Assembly (NCBI RefSeq): GCF_003574735.1
Contig: NZ_QORW01000014.1
Coordinates: 62,001-126,000 of the forward strand
Direction: 5' to 3'
DNA: 64,000 bases
DNA from: Dongia deserti
GTDB lineage: Bacteria > Pseudomonadota > Alphaproteobacteria > Dongiales > Dongiaceae
The notes beneath the pieces were generated by a model. That model saw nothing but the letters and a program-made list of their open reading frames with translations, searched no databases and was not told the DNA's origin. A program made the translations under genes and the position numbers. Below, piece by piece: positions 54,661 to 63,719 of this stretch. Numbering within the stretch: the stretch's first letter is position 1; the number at the start of each line of letters is the position of its first letter.

Positions 54661-54763
54661 CGTCATCGCCGGGCCTGACCCGGCGATCCAAGTTCGCTTC
54701 AGAGCGGCTCATCAATACTTGGATCACCGGGTCGCGCAGCTTCGCTGCGGCCCGGTGATGACG
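54661..54763. repeat. Three-way palindromic intergenic repeat, family B, copy 2
   Basis: Outer arms CGTCA (54661-54665) and TGACG (54759-54763) match copy 1 at 810-872. Hairpin 1 is TCGCCGGG/CCCGGCGA (54666-54673 with 54679-54686, loop CCTGA). Hairpin 2 is ATCACCGGG/CCCGGTGAT with an internal GCGCAGC/GCTGC stem. It lies between accD and folC inside the likely transcript. Confidence 0.85.
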
Positions 54764-54786
54764 GGAGGAGGCGGGGAACGATCGCA

Positions 54787-56085
54787 ATGACCGCCGCCAG
54801 CGACATCGTGCTGGAGCGCGTCATGCGGCTCCATCCGAAGATCATCGATCTGGAGCTCACGCGCGTCGAGCGGCTGCTGAACCTGGTCGGCAATCCCGAA
54901 CGCAACCTGCCGCCAGTGGTGCATGTCGCCGGCACCAACGGCAAAGGCTCGGTCATCGCCTATCTGCGCGCGATGCTGGAAGCCGCCGGCAAACGCGTGC
55001 ATGTCTACACCTCGCCGCATCTAGTGCGCTTCCATGAGCGTATCCGCCTCGCCGGCGAACTTATCGAGGAGCAGGCGCTGGTCGACCTCATCGAGGAATG
55101 CGAGCGCGCCAACGGCGGCGATCCCATCACCTTTTTCGAGATCACCACCGTCGCCGCCTTCCTCGCCTTCTCGCGCGTGAAGGCGGACATCCTGCTGCTG
55201 GAAACCGGCCTCGGTGGTGAATTCGACGCGACCAACGTGATCGACGCGCCGCGCGCCACCATCATCACGCCGATCTCTTTCGACCACATGCAGTTCCTGG
55301 GTAATTCCCTGGCCAAGATCGCGGCCGCCAAAGCCGGCATCCTGAAGCCGGGCCGCCCGGCGATCATCGCGCAGCAGCCGCCGGAAGCCGCGGCGGTGAT
55401 TGACGCGCGCGCCGCGGCGTTGCGCGCGCCGCTCTGGCGTTGCGGCAGCGAGTGGAATTTCGAGATCGGCGAGCGTGGCTTCACCTACCGCGACTCGCAC
55501 GGCGCCATCGCGCTGCCCAAGCCGGTGCTGCCGGGTCGCCATCAGTTCGGCAACGCGGCGACCGCCGTGGCGGCGACGCGCTGGCTCGAGGATTTCGCAC
55601 TGTCGGAGCATGCGATGGCCGCTGGCCTTGCCAACGCAGTCTGGCCCGCGCGCATGCAGCGCCTGAGCCGCGGACCATTGGTCGATCTGCTGCCGCCGGG
55701 TTGGGAGCTGTGGCTGGATGGCGGCCACAACGCGGATGCGGGGCAGATCATCGCCGACATGATCGGCGAGTGGCAGCAACAGGAACGCAAGCCCGTCAGC
55801 CTCATCTTCGGCATGCTCACCAGCAAGGATCCGCTCGCCTTCCTGCGTCCGCTCGCGCCACTGGCAGAGGATCTCTCCGCCGTCGCCATTCCCGGCGACC
55901 ACTCATCGCTCTCCGCCGCCGACGCCGTCAGCTTCGCGGGCCAGGCCGGCTTGCCTGCCGCGGGCTATGAGTCCATCGCCGCGGCGCTCGCGGCGATCAT
56001 CGAGCGCCATGGTCTGGCGCCGCGCCGCGTCCTCATCTGCGGCTCGCTCTATCTCGCCGGCACGGTGCTGGCGGAGAATGGGTGA
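54787..56085 (+). CDS. folC: Bifunctional folylpolyglutamate synthase / dihydrofolate synthase
   Basis: A 432-residue Mur-ligase-fold enzyme adding glutamate to dihydropteroate and folates. The P-loop is VAGTNGKGSVIAY, the substrate loop is YTSPHLVRFHERI, LLETGLGGEFDATN has the catalytic Glu, and SFDHMQFLGN supplies the metal His. The C-terminal domain has ELWLDGGHNADAG. Length and order are normal. It ends 109 bases before a small lipoprotein gene. Confidence 0.96.
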   Translation: MTAASDIVLERVMRLHPKIIDLELTRVERLLNLVGNPERNLPPVVHVAGTNGKGSVIAYLRAMLEAAGKRVHVYTSPHLVRFHERIRLAGELIEEQALVDLIEECERANGGDPITFFEITTVAAFLAFSRVKADILLLETGLGGEFDATNVIDAPRATIITPISFDHMQFLGNSLAKIAAAKAGILKPGRPAIIAQQPPEAAAVIDARAAALRAPLWRCGSEWNFEIGERGFTYRDSHGAIALPKPVLPGRHQFGNAATAVAATRWLEDFALSEHAMAAGLANAVWPARMQRLSRGPLVDLLPPGWELWLDGGHNADAGQIIADMIGEWQQQERKPVSLIFGMLTSKDPLAFLRPLAPLAEDLSAVAIPGDHSSLSAADAVSFAGQAGLPAAGYESIAAALAAIIERHGLAPRRVLICGSLYLAGTVLAENG

Positions 56086-56194
56086 ATAGACCTGCGGGAA
56101 CCGAGCGTCCTTCTGTGTGTTGCTCCGCCATTCCGAGCTTGCCGGCGCGAATCGCTCCGGTTAGTTTTGCGCCGTCACGTCCTCGAGAGTCTTC

Positions 56195-56578
56195 ATGCAC
56201 CGAGTCGTCTTGGTCCTCGCTGTGTGCGCAGCTTTTCTATCCGCGTGTGCGACCGAGTCCAGTCCTGCGTGGCGGCCTGCCCAGCCAGCGGGCAAGCCGG
56301 TCTTCATTACGCTGCAGGTCGAGCGGCACCTCAACAAATACTACAGCACCGTCGGCGCCGGACGCAGCGGCGCCTTCGCGGTGTCCGAGAAAGGGCATGT
56401 CGGCTTCTACGCCTATTGCCAGGCATTCAGCTGCCGCGACGAAGTCAGCTTCACCCGCGAAGCCTTGCGCGGCTGTGAGGTGCGCGCGCACTCACCTTGC
56501 GTCATCTTGGCCGTGGGCCGCACCGTCCGCCATCGCTATATGACCTACCGCCAAGCCGAAGCGGAAGGACTGCTCTAG
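56195..56578 (+). CDS. Small putative lipoprotein, unknown function
   Basis: A 127-residue protein. The export segment VVLVLAVCAAFLSAC ends in a lipobox with Cys18, followed by a short Pro-rich linker. The mature ~100 residues contain no domain I recognise. Four Cys (CQAFSC, CEV, SPC) suggest disulfide bonds in the periplasm, and there is a VERHLNKYYSTVGAG stretch. It lies between folC and the terminator shared with trxA. Its position is variable in this otherwise conserved neighbourhood. Confidence 0.7.
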   Translation: MHRVVLVLAVCAAFLSACATESSPAWRPAQPAGKPVFITLQVERHLNKYYSTVGAGRSGAFAVSEKGHVGFYAYCQAFSCRDEVSFTREALRGCEVRAHSPCVILAVGRTVRHRYMTYRQAEAEGLL

Positions 56579-56593
56579 CGCCAAATAAGAAAA

Positions 56594-56613
56594 CCCCGCG
56601 CCGAAGCGCGGGG
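56594..56613 (-). terminator. Intrinsic terminator of the addB-addA-trxA transcript
   Basis: On the minus strand CCCCGCGC pairs exactly with GCGCGGGG around a TTCG loop, followed by TTTTCTT. The UUCG tetraloop and T-run make this a textbook rho-independent terminator for trxA. It lies between convergent genes, so it may also stop plus-strand transcription weakly. Confidence 0.9.
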
Positions 56614-56641
56614 CTTGTCTCATGCGCAATGTGGGATCGGA

Positions 56642-56992
56642 TCAGAGGACCGATTCGATCCAGTCGGCGAGCTGGCGCTTCGGCATGTTGCCGATCTTGG
56701 TCGCCGCGACCTGGCCGTCCTTGAAGATCATCAAGGTCGGAATGCCGCGCACGCCATAGCGCTTCGGCGTCTGCTGATTGTGGTCGATGTTGATCTTAGC
56801 GAGCGTCAGCTTGCCGTCGAGCTCGCGCGTGATCTCATCGAGCGCGGGCGCGATCATCTTGCAGGGGCCGCACCATTCCGCCCAGAAATCGACCAGCACG
56901 GGGCCGGCAGCTTTCAGGACGTCGGCCTCGAACGAAGCGTCGCTGACATGGATGGTGTGAGAGTGGGTCGTGGTAGCCGTAGCAGCTGTCAT
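56642..56992 (-). CDS. trxA: Thioredoxin
   Basis: A 116-residue thioredoxin. The active site is [16 protein letters not shown] (Cys41, Cys44), followed by [22 protein letters not shown] with the cis-Pro loop, quoted here as KINIDHNQQ and [11 protein letters not shown]. The first ~12 residues ([11 protein letters not shown]) are a low-complexity tail beyond the usual fold. ATG 56992 has AAGGA upstream; the frame extends further but lacks homology. It reduces cytosolic disulfides. It is the last gene of the addB-addA-trxA group and is followed by a strong terminator. Confidence 0.95.
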   Translation of the reverse strand: MTAATATTTHSHTIHVSDASFEADVLKAAGPVLVDFWAEWCGPCKMIAPALDEITRELDGKLTLAKINIDHNQQTPKRYGVRGIPTLMIFKDGQVAATKIGNMPKRQLADWIESVL

Positions 56993-57154
56993 CCCAGTGT
57001 TCCTTGTGTGGGCCGGCCGGTGGAGGTGAACCGGACCGGATCCCGTTTGGTTGCCGCATTCCGCTCTGGCGTCGGGACAAAGCGGAACGTGAAGGGGGCG
57101 AACCCTCGGGCTGGAATCTAGGGAGCCGCCTCCACCCTCGTCAAGGCGACGCAT

Positions 57155-60100
57155 TCAGCCATGCGCGTTTAACATATCGATTGGGATTTCCATCAGGCGC
57201 GGCCCTTCCGTCCATAGCAGGAAGCAGCGAATTCTCTTGGTTTCATAGAGGTTTGAGAGAGCGGACCGATAGGCGCCCAATTGCCGCATGTACTGCTGTG
57301 AAACATGCATGACCTGCATGGGAGCAGGGCGATTGCTCTTGAAATCGACCACCCAGACCTCGTCGTCCAGTACTACCAGCCGGTCGATCTGCCCGCTCAG
57401 CACCTCGGTCCTGCCGTCGGGCGCGCGGCGGGTCGCCACCACCGGCACCTCGGCGCGGCTGTCGGGGCCGAAGATCGCGGCGAACTCCGGCACGTCCAGC
57501 AAGGCGGTCACGTCGCGCGCCAGCGGCTCGCGCTCGGCCGGCGGAACGGCGCTCGAGCGCCGCGCGACATAGGCCTGCGCAGCGGCAAGGCGCGCCTCCT
57601 TCGGCAATTGCGGCAGCATCTCGAGCAGGTGATGGATGACGCGCCCGCGCTGATAACGCCAACCCTGGTCCTCGCCCAGCGGCGACAAGGTCGCCGGGTC
57701 CGGCTCGCTCGGCCGCGACGGAGTCAAGGGCCGCGGCGGATCCGGCAGGTCGGGAATCGGCGCATTGAGCCAGGCGGGCAGGGCGACCTCGCTCTGCGTT
57801 GGCGCCGGCGCTGCCACAGCGGCGATCAGCTCGCCCGCGGTGACGCGCAGCAAGTCGCCATTCCATCCGTCCTCCGGCCCGCTCAGCCACGCCGGCCGCT
57901 CCTCGGCCCGCACATGCGGCGCCTTCATCGCGGCCTCGCGCACGTGGTCGTGCCAATTCGCGTTCTTGATCGGCTGCAGGCCGCACCAGCCGCAGACGTA
58001 AAGCCGCTCTTCCGCCCGTGTCAGCGCGACATAGAGCAGGCGGTTCTCCTCCTCCTGCTGGCGCTGCATCGCCTCCGCGCGCGCCGCCGCGGCGACCGGA
58101 TCGTCGCTGCCCATGTTGGGCGACCATATCGGAATCTGCGCATCGCCGGCCTCGATCCAGAACAAGCCGCTGAGCGGCTGCGGCCTGCGCCGCTGGTCCG
58201 CCAGGAACACGATCGGCGCTTCCAATCCTTTCGCGCCGTGCACCGTCATGATGCGCACGCGGCCTGCGCCTTCGTCGAGGTCGCGCTTCACCTGCAGCTC
58301 GCCTTGCTCCATCCAGGCCAGCATGTCCTGCAGGTTGGGCGCGTGGCGCGATTCGTAGGCCAGCGCCAGGTTGAGGAACTCGTCGATCGCCTCGCCGCAT
58401 TCATCGCCGAGGCGCGCATAGAGCCGCTGCCGTCCGCCCGCCGCTTCCAGCAGTTCCGACAGCTGCTCGTACGGCGTCGCGAACCCCGCGCGATCCAGGA
58501 ACGGCTCCAGCAGGTCGCGCGCCCGTGCCGCGGCCGGTATCGCGTCGGCCAGTTCCTGCACGCGCATCCACAGGTTCTTCCGACCGCGATCGACACAGAG
58601 CTCGAACAGCTCTTCTTCCGTGACGCCGACCAGCGGCGACTTGAGCAACGCCGCCAGATTGAGGTCGTCCTCCGGCAACAAGAGGAACCGGCAGAACGCG
58701 ATCAGGTCCATGACCGCGATCTGGTCCAGCAACGTCATGCGGTCGACGCCGACCACCGGGATCGCGCGGCGCTTCAGGGCGCGCACCATCAGGTCCATGA
58801 ACTTGGTGCGGTTACGCACCAGGATCATGACGTCGCCCGCCGTGACACGCCGCGCCACGCCATTCTGGTGCGTGCTGCCGCTCTCCCGCAGGTGCGCGAT
58901 CTCCGCGGCGATGCTTTCCGCCAGGCGCGCTTCCGGTGCCGCCGCCAGCTCGCGGATGGTCGGCGGCGACCAGGGCGCCGGGCTGTCGGCCGCGATCGGC
59001 TTCGCGATCGGCCAGATCACGATCTCGCCGAACTCGCCGATGCGGCTGACACGATGGCTGATGTCCTCCTCGATCGCCGCCACGCCTGCGCGCGCTGCGC
59101 CGCCGAACACGGTGTCGACGATCTCCAGCACCGCTTCGGTGGAGCGGAACGAGGTGCGCAGCGGGACTGATTGGAAGCGGTCTACGCGCTGTCCGTAGTG
59201 CTGCTCATAACGCAGGAACTCCTCCGGCGCCGCGCCCTGGAAGGAGAAGATCGATTGTTTGCGGTCGCCGACCGCGAAGATCGAGCGCGGATTCTCCGAG
59301 GCACCCTGGCCGGCGAAGAACTCCTCAGTCAGCGCCGCGATTACGCGCCATTGCTCTGGGTTGGTATCCTGCGCCTCGTCGATCAGCACATGGTCGATGC
59401 CGCCATCGAGCTTGTAGAGCACCCACGGCGCGATGCCCGGCCGCTGCAGCAGGTCGACCGCCTTCTGGATCAAATCCTCGTAGTCGAGCTGCGCCGCCAC
59501 CGCCTTGCGCCGCGCATAGCGCCGGAGCACGTCGGCGCTGACATGGATTAGCGCCTCGGTGCCGACGGCAACCTCGACCGCACGCAGTTTCTCCCGGACC
59601 TTGGCGAGGCGATCCGCTTCTGCAGTCAGGCAGGCAACGAGGTCGGACCAGGTCGCGACCGCGCCCTTGGTCGCCAGCCTCTTCAGGATCGATCCATCCT
59701 GCGTGAAGAAGAGGCTGCAATAATCGTCGAACGTCTCAGCCCGTCCGGTGGGATCGGCATTGAGCCAGCTGCGCAATGTCTCCGCGCGCTCCTGGTCCTT
59801 GTCCGAGCCTCGCGCCAGCGCGTCCGCCGCGCGCCGCAGAAGGGCAGGATTGCAGGCGATATCCGCCACCGCTTCGGCCAGAACCGACTCCCGAGTCTCG
59901 TCCTCGCCCACCTTCAGCAACCGCCGCAGCGCCGTGCGGATGGCCGGCATCTCCGCGCTGTCGATCAGGCGCTCGAAGCGCGCGCGGCGGGTGAACAGCT
60001 CCTTCATCAGGTCGTTGAGCCGGCCTTCCAGCATGCGCGCGACCACCATGTCGAGCGCCTGGCGCAACGGCGTGTCCGCCGCGTTGCGTGCGGCATTCAG

Positions 60101-60604
60101 CATCTCGTCGCGTGCCTCGCCCATCAGGGCCGTGGCGTCGCGTTCCTCGATCAGAGTGAAATGCGGCGCCACCTCCGCTTCCAAGGGGAAGCGCCGCAGC
60201 AACGACTGGCAGAACGCATGGATGGTCATGATCTTCATGCCGCCCGGCGTGTCGAGCACGCGCGCGAACAGCCGGCGCGCCACCGGCATCAAGGCGGCGG
60301 TATCCTTGCCGCCGGTCAGCGCGCGCAGCTCCGCGCGCAGCGTGTCGTCGGAGGCGGCCGCCCAGGATGCCAGCCGCTCAGCGATACGGTTGGACATTTC
60401 CGCCGCTGCCGCTTTGGTGAAGGTCAGGCACAGGATCTTCGCCGGCGGCACGTTGCTGAGCAGCAGGCGCACCACGCGGTCACCCAGAACCTTGGTCTTG
60501 CCCGATCCCGCCGAGGCCGAAACCCATGCGGAGTAGCTTGGGTCCGAGCCGCGGCGTTGCGCCTCGGTCGCTTGCCGCAGAATGTCGCGCTTGACGGCGG
60601 TCAT
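57155..60604 (-). CDS. addA: ATP-dependent helicase/nuclease AddA
   Basis: A 1149-residue UvrD-type helicase with C-terminal RecB-like nuclease. Walker A is ASAGSGKTKVLGDRV (residues 30-44), motif Ia LCLTFTKAAAAEM, motif II VLIDEAQDTNPEQW and motif III AVGDRKQSIFSFQGA. Motif V/VI are VHGAKGLEAPIV and LLYVALTRAEERLYV. The nuclease near the C-terminus has VWVVDFKSN with the catalytic Asp and Lys. With AddB it processes double-strand breaks for RecA loading. Its ATG overlaps the addB stop as ATGA (60601-60604). Confidence 0.96.
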   Translation of the reverse strand: MTAVKRDILRQATEAQRRGSDPSYSAWVSASAGSGKTKVLGDRVVRLLLSNVPPAKILCLTFTKAAAAEMSNRIAERLASWAAASDDTLRAELRALTGGKDTAALMPVARRLFARVLDTPGGMKIMTIHAFCQSLLRRFPLEAEVAPHFTLIEERDATALMGEARDEMLNAARNAADTPLRQALDMVVARMLEGRLNDLMKELFTRRARFERLIDSAEMPAIRTALRRLLKVGEDETRESVLAEAVADIACNPALLRRAADALARGSDKDQERAETLRSWLNADPTGRAETFDDYCSLFFTQDGSILKRLATKGAVATWSDLVACLTAEADRLAKVREKLRAVEVAVGTEALIHVSADVLRRYARRKAVAAQLDYEDLIQKAVDLLQRPGIAPWVLYKLDGGIDHVLIDEAQDTNPEQWRVIAALTEEFFAGQGASENPRSIFAVGDRKQSIFSFQGAAPEEFLRYEQHYGQRVDRFQSVPLRTSFRSTEAVLEIVDTVFGGAARAGVAAIEEDISHRVSRIGEFGEIVIWPIAKPIAADSPAPWSPPTIRELAAAPEARLAESIAAEIAHLRESGSTHQNGVARRVTAGDVMILVRNRTKFMDLMVRALKRRAIPVVGVDRMTLLDQIAVMDLIAFCRFLLLPEDDLNLAALLKSPLVGVTEEELFELCVDRGRKNLWMRVQELADAIPAAARARDLLEPFLDRAGFATPYEQLSELLEAAGGRQRLYARLGDECGEAIDEFLNLALAYESRHAPNLQDMLAWMEQGELQVKRDLDEGAGRVRIMTVHGAKGLEAPIVFLADQRRRPQPLSGLFWIEAGDAQIPIWSPNMGSDDPVAAAARAEAMQRQQEEENRLLYVALTRAEERLYVCGWCGLQPIKNANWHDHVREAAMKAPHVRAEERPAWLSGPEDGWNGDLLRVTAGELIAAVAAPAPTQSEVALPAWLNAPIPDLPDPPRPLTPSRPSEPDPATLSPLGEDQGWRYQRGRVIHHLLEMLPQLPKEARLAAAQAYVARRSSAVPPAEREPLARDVTALLDVPEFAAIFGPDSRAEVPVVATRRAPDGRTEVLSGQIDRLVVLDDEVWVVDFKSNRPAPMQVMHVSQQYMRQLGAYRSALSNLYETKRIRCFLLWTEGPRLMEIPIDMLNAHG

Positions 60605-63600
60605 GGCCACTGCTCCCGCTCGCTCAGCCACTCGATGTTGCGCGCCAGGTGCGCGTAGTCATCGTATCTGGGGGCGAATTGCGGATCGGGCGTCGCGACA
60701 TAGGCCGCGGTGTCGTCGCTGAAGTCGCGTACCAATGCGATCAGGCCAGCGATCGCGGCACCGGCGAGCGCCATAAGGTTGCCTTTGACGCGATCGACTG
60801 TTCCGCCATCGCGACTGCCCGACAGTTTCCAGTGCGCCAGTTCCGCGATCTGCGTGCCGCCAATGCCCTCGAATGCGCCCGCGAGCGCCATCGCCGCCTC
60901 CAGGGTCAATTGCGGCGCGAAGCCGAGCTCAATGTCCTCCTTCTTGGGGAGCGTGCCGGTCTTGTAGTCGATGATCGTCAGACCGCCATCCCGCCACGTG
61001 TCGATGCGATCGGCGCGCGCGGCCAGCGTGAAGGACGGCGCGACGTCTGCCAGTTCCAGCGTGCCCTTCAGCTCGGTGGCGATGGCGGTCAGCTGTGGCG
61101 TTCTACGCTCGCGCTCCTGCTTCAGCCACCAGGCCGCGATGCGCTGGAAGCGCGGCTGCCAGAACGCCCACACGTTCGGTCGGTCGAGCCACGGCCGGAA
61201 CGCCGCTTCCCCTTCGGCGCGCAGCAGCGCCAGCGCATCCGACGGCAACGCGTGTGGGAACGTGCGCGTGAACTCATGCAGCGCCGCATGCACCGCGGTC
61301 CCGAGTTCCGCCGCGTTTGGATCCTGGTCCAAGGGATCGAGTGCCTCCAGGCGCAGGATGTGGCGCGCATAGATCGCATATGGATTGCGCCGCCACGCTT
61401 CGATTTGGGTGACTGACAATTTGTTCGGCCGCCGCGCGGCGCCAGGTTTCGGCATCGGTCGCCGGCCGGTCTCGACCTTGTCCGGTCGATCAATCATGTG
61501 CGCGAGGCGCCGTTCCAGCGCATGCGCGTTCGCGGGCAATCCGTCACCCGTGCAGCTCAGGAACGCATTGAGCCGCAGCAGCCAGCGCGACGGCACGGTC
61601 GGCGCGCCATCGACCCGCTCGGCGCGGGTCAGCAGCACCTTGGGCGCGCCCATCGCCTGCTGGAAATCGTGCGCACTGAGGCCAATCTTGCGCTCCGGCG
61701 CCGGCAGGCCGAAGCCCTGGCGCATCGGCCGGTTGAGCCAGGGATCGATCGCGCTCTCCGCCGGCCAGGTCCCTTCATTCAGGCTGCCCAGGACAAGAAG
61801 ATCAGCCTGCTGCAAGCGTGCTTCGAGCGGCCCCCAGATGAAGAGCCGCGGGTGCCGCCCGAAGCGCGGCCGCACCGCGATGCCGGACAGCAGCTCCAGC
61901 ATCAACGCGGTGAAATCCTCCGCCGGCACGTTCGGCAATCCGCTGAAAGACTGCAGTGCATCGTGCACGAAGTCGGACAAGGCCTCGCCCGCTTCGCCGC
62001 GCCACAGGCGCTGGATGCCGATCTCCTCGCTGGTCGCGGCCAGCGCCTCGGCCGAGGCGACGACGGCGCGCAACCGCTCGACCGGCGGCATCGGCTTTGT
62101 CCAATCCGCCATCGCTGCTGTCGCGCGCTCCAGGCTGTCAATCACCTTGAGCAGTTTCTCGGCATCGAGATCGGACAGGCTGGAGAACTCATCGCGCGCT
62201 TCTATTGCCTGCCGCAGGCCTTGCCAGCCCGGCGCCGGGCGCGGCCCGCGCAGCAGGTCGCGATCCAGCCGCCGCGCCGACTTGCGCAGCGATCCGAGCC
62301 TGCGCCCGCCGGCGGCGAGCGGATGCTTCAACAGCGCCAGCAAGGGGATCGGCGCCCACTCGTTCGCCGCCGCATCGCACAGCGCGAGCAGATAGGCGCC
62401 CGGCGCGGTCTGCGACAGAGGCTGGCCGGCGGAATCGTCGATCTCGATGCGCCAGCGTTTCAGCTCCGCCGCCACCCGCCGCGCCAGCCTGCGATCGGGA
62501 GTCACCAGGGCTGCGACGCCTTCCTCGTGCTCCGCGATGAATCGGCGCAAGGCAAGGGCGACGACCTGCGCTTCCTCGCGCTCGCTCGGGCAGTCGATGC
62601 GAGAGACCCCCGCTATGGCGGCGCCAACGGCCAGCGGCAACAATGTCTCCGCACGCTCTTTCCAACCATGCGTGCGCTCCGCCGGCAGCAAAGCGGCAGA
62701 CACGATCTCCGCGCGCGCTTGGCGCGGCGCATCAAGAATACGCGCCCGGCTCTCGTCTCCTTCCCCCGCCTCGGGGGAGGGAAGCTCGCTTCGGGAGAGG
62801 GGATTTGGGACTGCAACATCCGCCACCTGATCCCGCGTAGCCTCGAACCGCTTCAGCAGCTGCGCCAGGCCATATTGCGGATGGCTGGGATCGTCCGCGA
62901 TCGCCTGCCAATCCTCGTCACTCGGCGCGCGATCAAGTCCGGGCAGATAGACCGCACCCTGCGGCAGGCGCGCGATCGTATGCATGAGGTCCGCCGCTGC
63001 AGGAATCGAACCCGTGGAGCCCGCCGCGATGATCGGCATCTGCGGCGGTGCTGCTTCCCACACGGCGCGTTGCAGATCGAGCAGGCGATTGCGTCGCTCC
63101 GCCGGATCGATCGCCCCTTCCTCCGCCAGGATATCGGGCCAGGCCCGGCGCAGGATGTCGAGGAAGTTGATGGTGAGCTGCCAGTGCGCTGCCAGGCTCT
63201 CCGGCACCAGCCCTTCCAGCGCGGAGAGATCCTTGCGCTCCGTCTCCACCTGGTCGAGCAGCCGCGCAAGCTCCGCCGCCAGTTGCGTCGCCTGGTCCAG
63301 CCGGATCGTGCCCGCCCGCGGCCCGCCGCGGGCGGGCGCTGCCATGATCAGCCGCGCCAGCAGCATGCGGCGCTTCAATTCGCCGATCGCCGGCGGAATG
63401 TCCGCCGCCTCGCCGAACAGAGCACCACCCAGCACCGTCAGATCATCCGAGTCGAGATCGCCAATCGGCATCAGGCGCGGCAGCAGGCTGGCGCTGCTCT
63501 GGTCGGGGCGCACCGCCTGGCGCAGGAACGCCTCCTGCAGCGTGCGGCACGCGCGCCGGTTCGGCAGCAGCACCGTCATTTCGCTGAGCTTCAGTGGATC

Positions 63601-63705
63601 GCCCTCCACCTGGCGCAACAATTCCGCCGCCAGCGTCTCGGCAAAGGAGACGCCCGATGGAATCGAAAAAACCCGAGGTGTGTCGCGGAGCAGGGGACTC
63701 GGCAT
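60601..63705 (-). CDS. addB: Double-strand break repair protein AddB
   Basis: A 1034-residue partner of AddA. The N-terminus carries MTVLLPNRRACRTLQEAFL, and it has an inactivated helicase-like core. The C-terminal RecB-type nuclease has TIIDYKTGTLPKKEDIELG with the catalytic Asp and Lys, then APQLTLEAAM. LSVTQIEAWRRNPYAIYARHIL, quoted as LSVTQIEAWRRNPYA, precedes it. No Cys cluster for an iron-sulfur centre is visible, as expected for the alphaproteobacterial type. Residues around 300-320 (NPLSRSELPSPEAGEGDES) are encoded by an in-frame palindromic repeat, described separately. It starts 14 bases after the nucleotidyltransferase stop. Confidence 0.95.
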   Translation of the reverse strand: MPSPLLRDTPRVFSIPSGVSFAETLAAELLRQVEGDPLKLSEMTVLLPNRRACRTLQEAFLRQAVRPDQSSASLLPRLMPIGDLDSDDLTVLGGALFGEAADIPPAIGELKRRMLLARLIMAAPARGGPRAGTIRLDQATQLAAELARLLDQVETERKDLSALEGLVPESLAAHWQLTINFLDILRRAWPDILAEEGAIDPAERRNRLLDLQRAVWEAAPPQMPIIAAGSTGSIPAAADLMHTIARLPQGAVYLPGLDRAPSDEDWQAIADDPSHPQYGLAQLLKRFEATRDQVADVAVPNPLSRSELPSPEAGEGDESRARILDAPRQARAEIVSAALLPAERTHGWKERAETLLPLAVGAAIAGVSRIDCPSEREEAQVVALALRRFIAEHEEGVAALVTPDRRLARRVAAELKRWRIEIDDSAGQPLSQTAPGAYLLALCDAAANEWAPIPLLALLKHPLAAGGRRLGSLRKSARRLDRDLLRGPRPAPGWQGLRQAIEARDEFSSLSDLDAEKLLKVIDSLERATAAMADWTKPMPPVERLRAVVASAEALAATSEEIGIQRLWRGEAGEALSDFVHDALQSFSGLPNVPAEDFTALMLELLSGIAVRPRFGRHPRLFIWGPLEARLQQADLLVLGSLNEGTWPAESAIDPWLNRPMRQGFGLPAPERKIGLSAHDFQQAMGAPKVLLTRAERVDGAPTVPSRWLLRLNAFLSCTGDGLPANAHALERRLAHMIDRPDKVETGRRPMPKPGAARRPNKLSVTQIEAWRRNPYAIYARHILRLEALDPLDQDPNAAELGTAVHAALHEFTRTFPHALPSDALALLRAEGEAAFRPWLDRPNVWAFWQPRFQRIAAWWLKQERERRTPQLTAIATELKGTLELADVAPSFTLAARADRIDTWRDGGLTIIDYKTGTLPKKEDIELGFAPQLTLEAAMALAGAFEGIGGTQIAELAHWKLSGSRDGGTVDRVKGNLMALAGAAIAGLIALVRDFSDDTAAYVATPDPQFAPRYDDYAHLARNIEWLSEREQWP
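62755..62812. repeat. Family C palindromic element in frame inside addB
   Basis: Nine base pairs (62759-62767 with 62773-62781, one G-T pair) form a CCCCC/GGGGG hairpin with loop GCCTC. A second part, GAAGCTCGCTTCGGGAGAGGGGATT, follows. The sequence resembles the intergenic hairpins at 6483-6506 and 49360-49383. It is read through as PLSRSELPSPEAGEGDES without breaking the AddB frame. Confidence 0.7.
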
Positions 63706-63719
63706 CCCCTGAGTCTGTC

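Noticed and set aside
57305-59170. Long plus-strand open frame (621 codons) within addA
   Set aside because: AddA has all helicase motifs on the other strand; the plus translation is Arg/Gln-rich and unlike any family.
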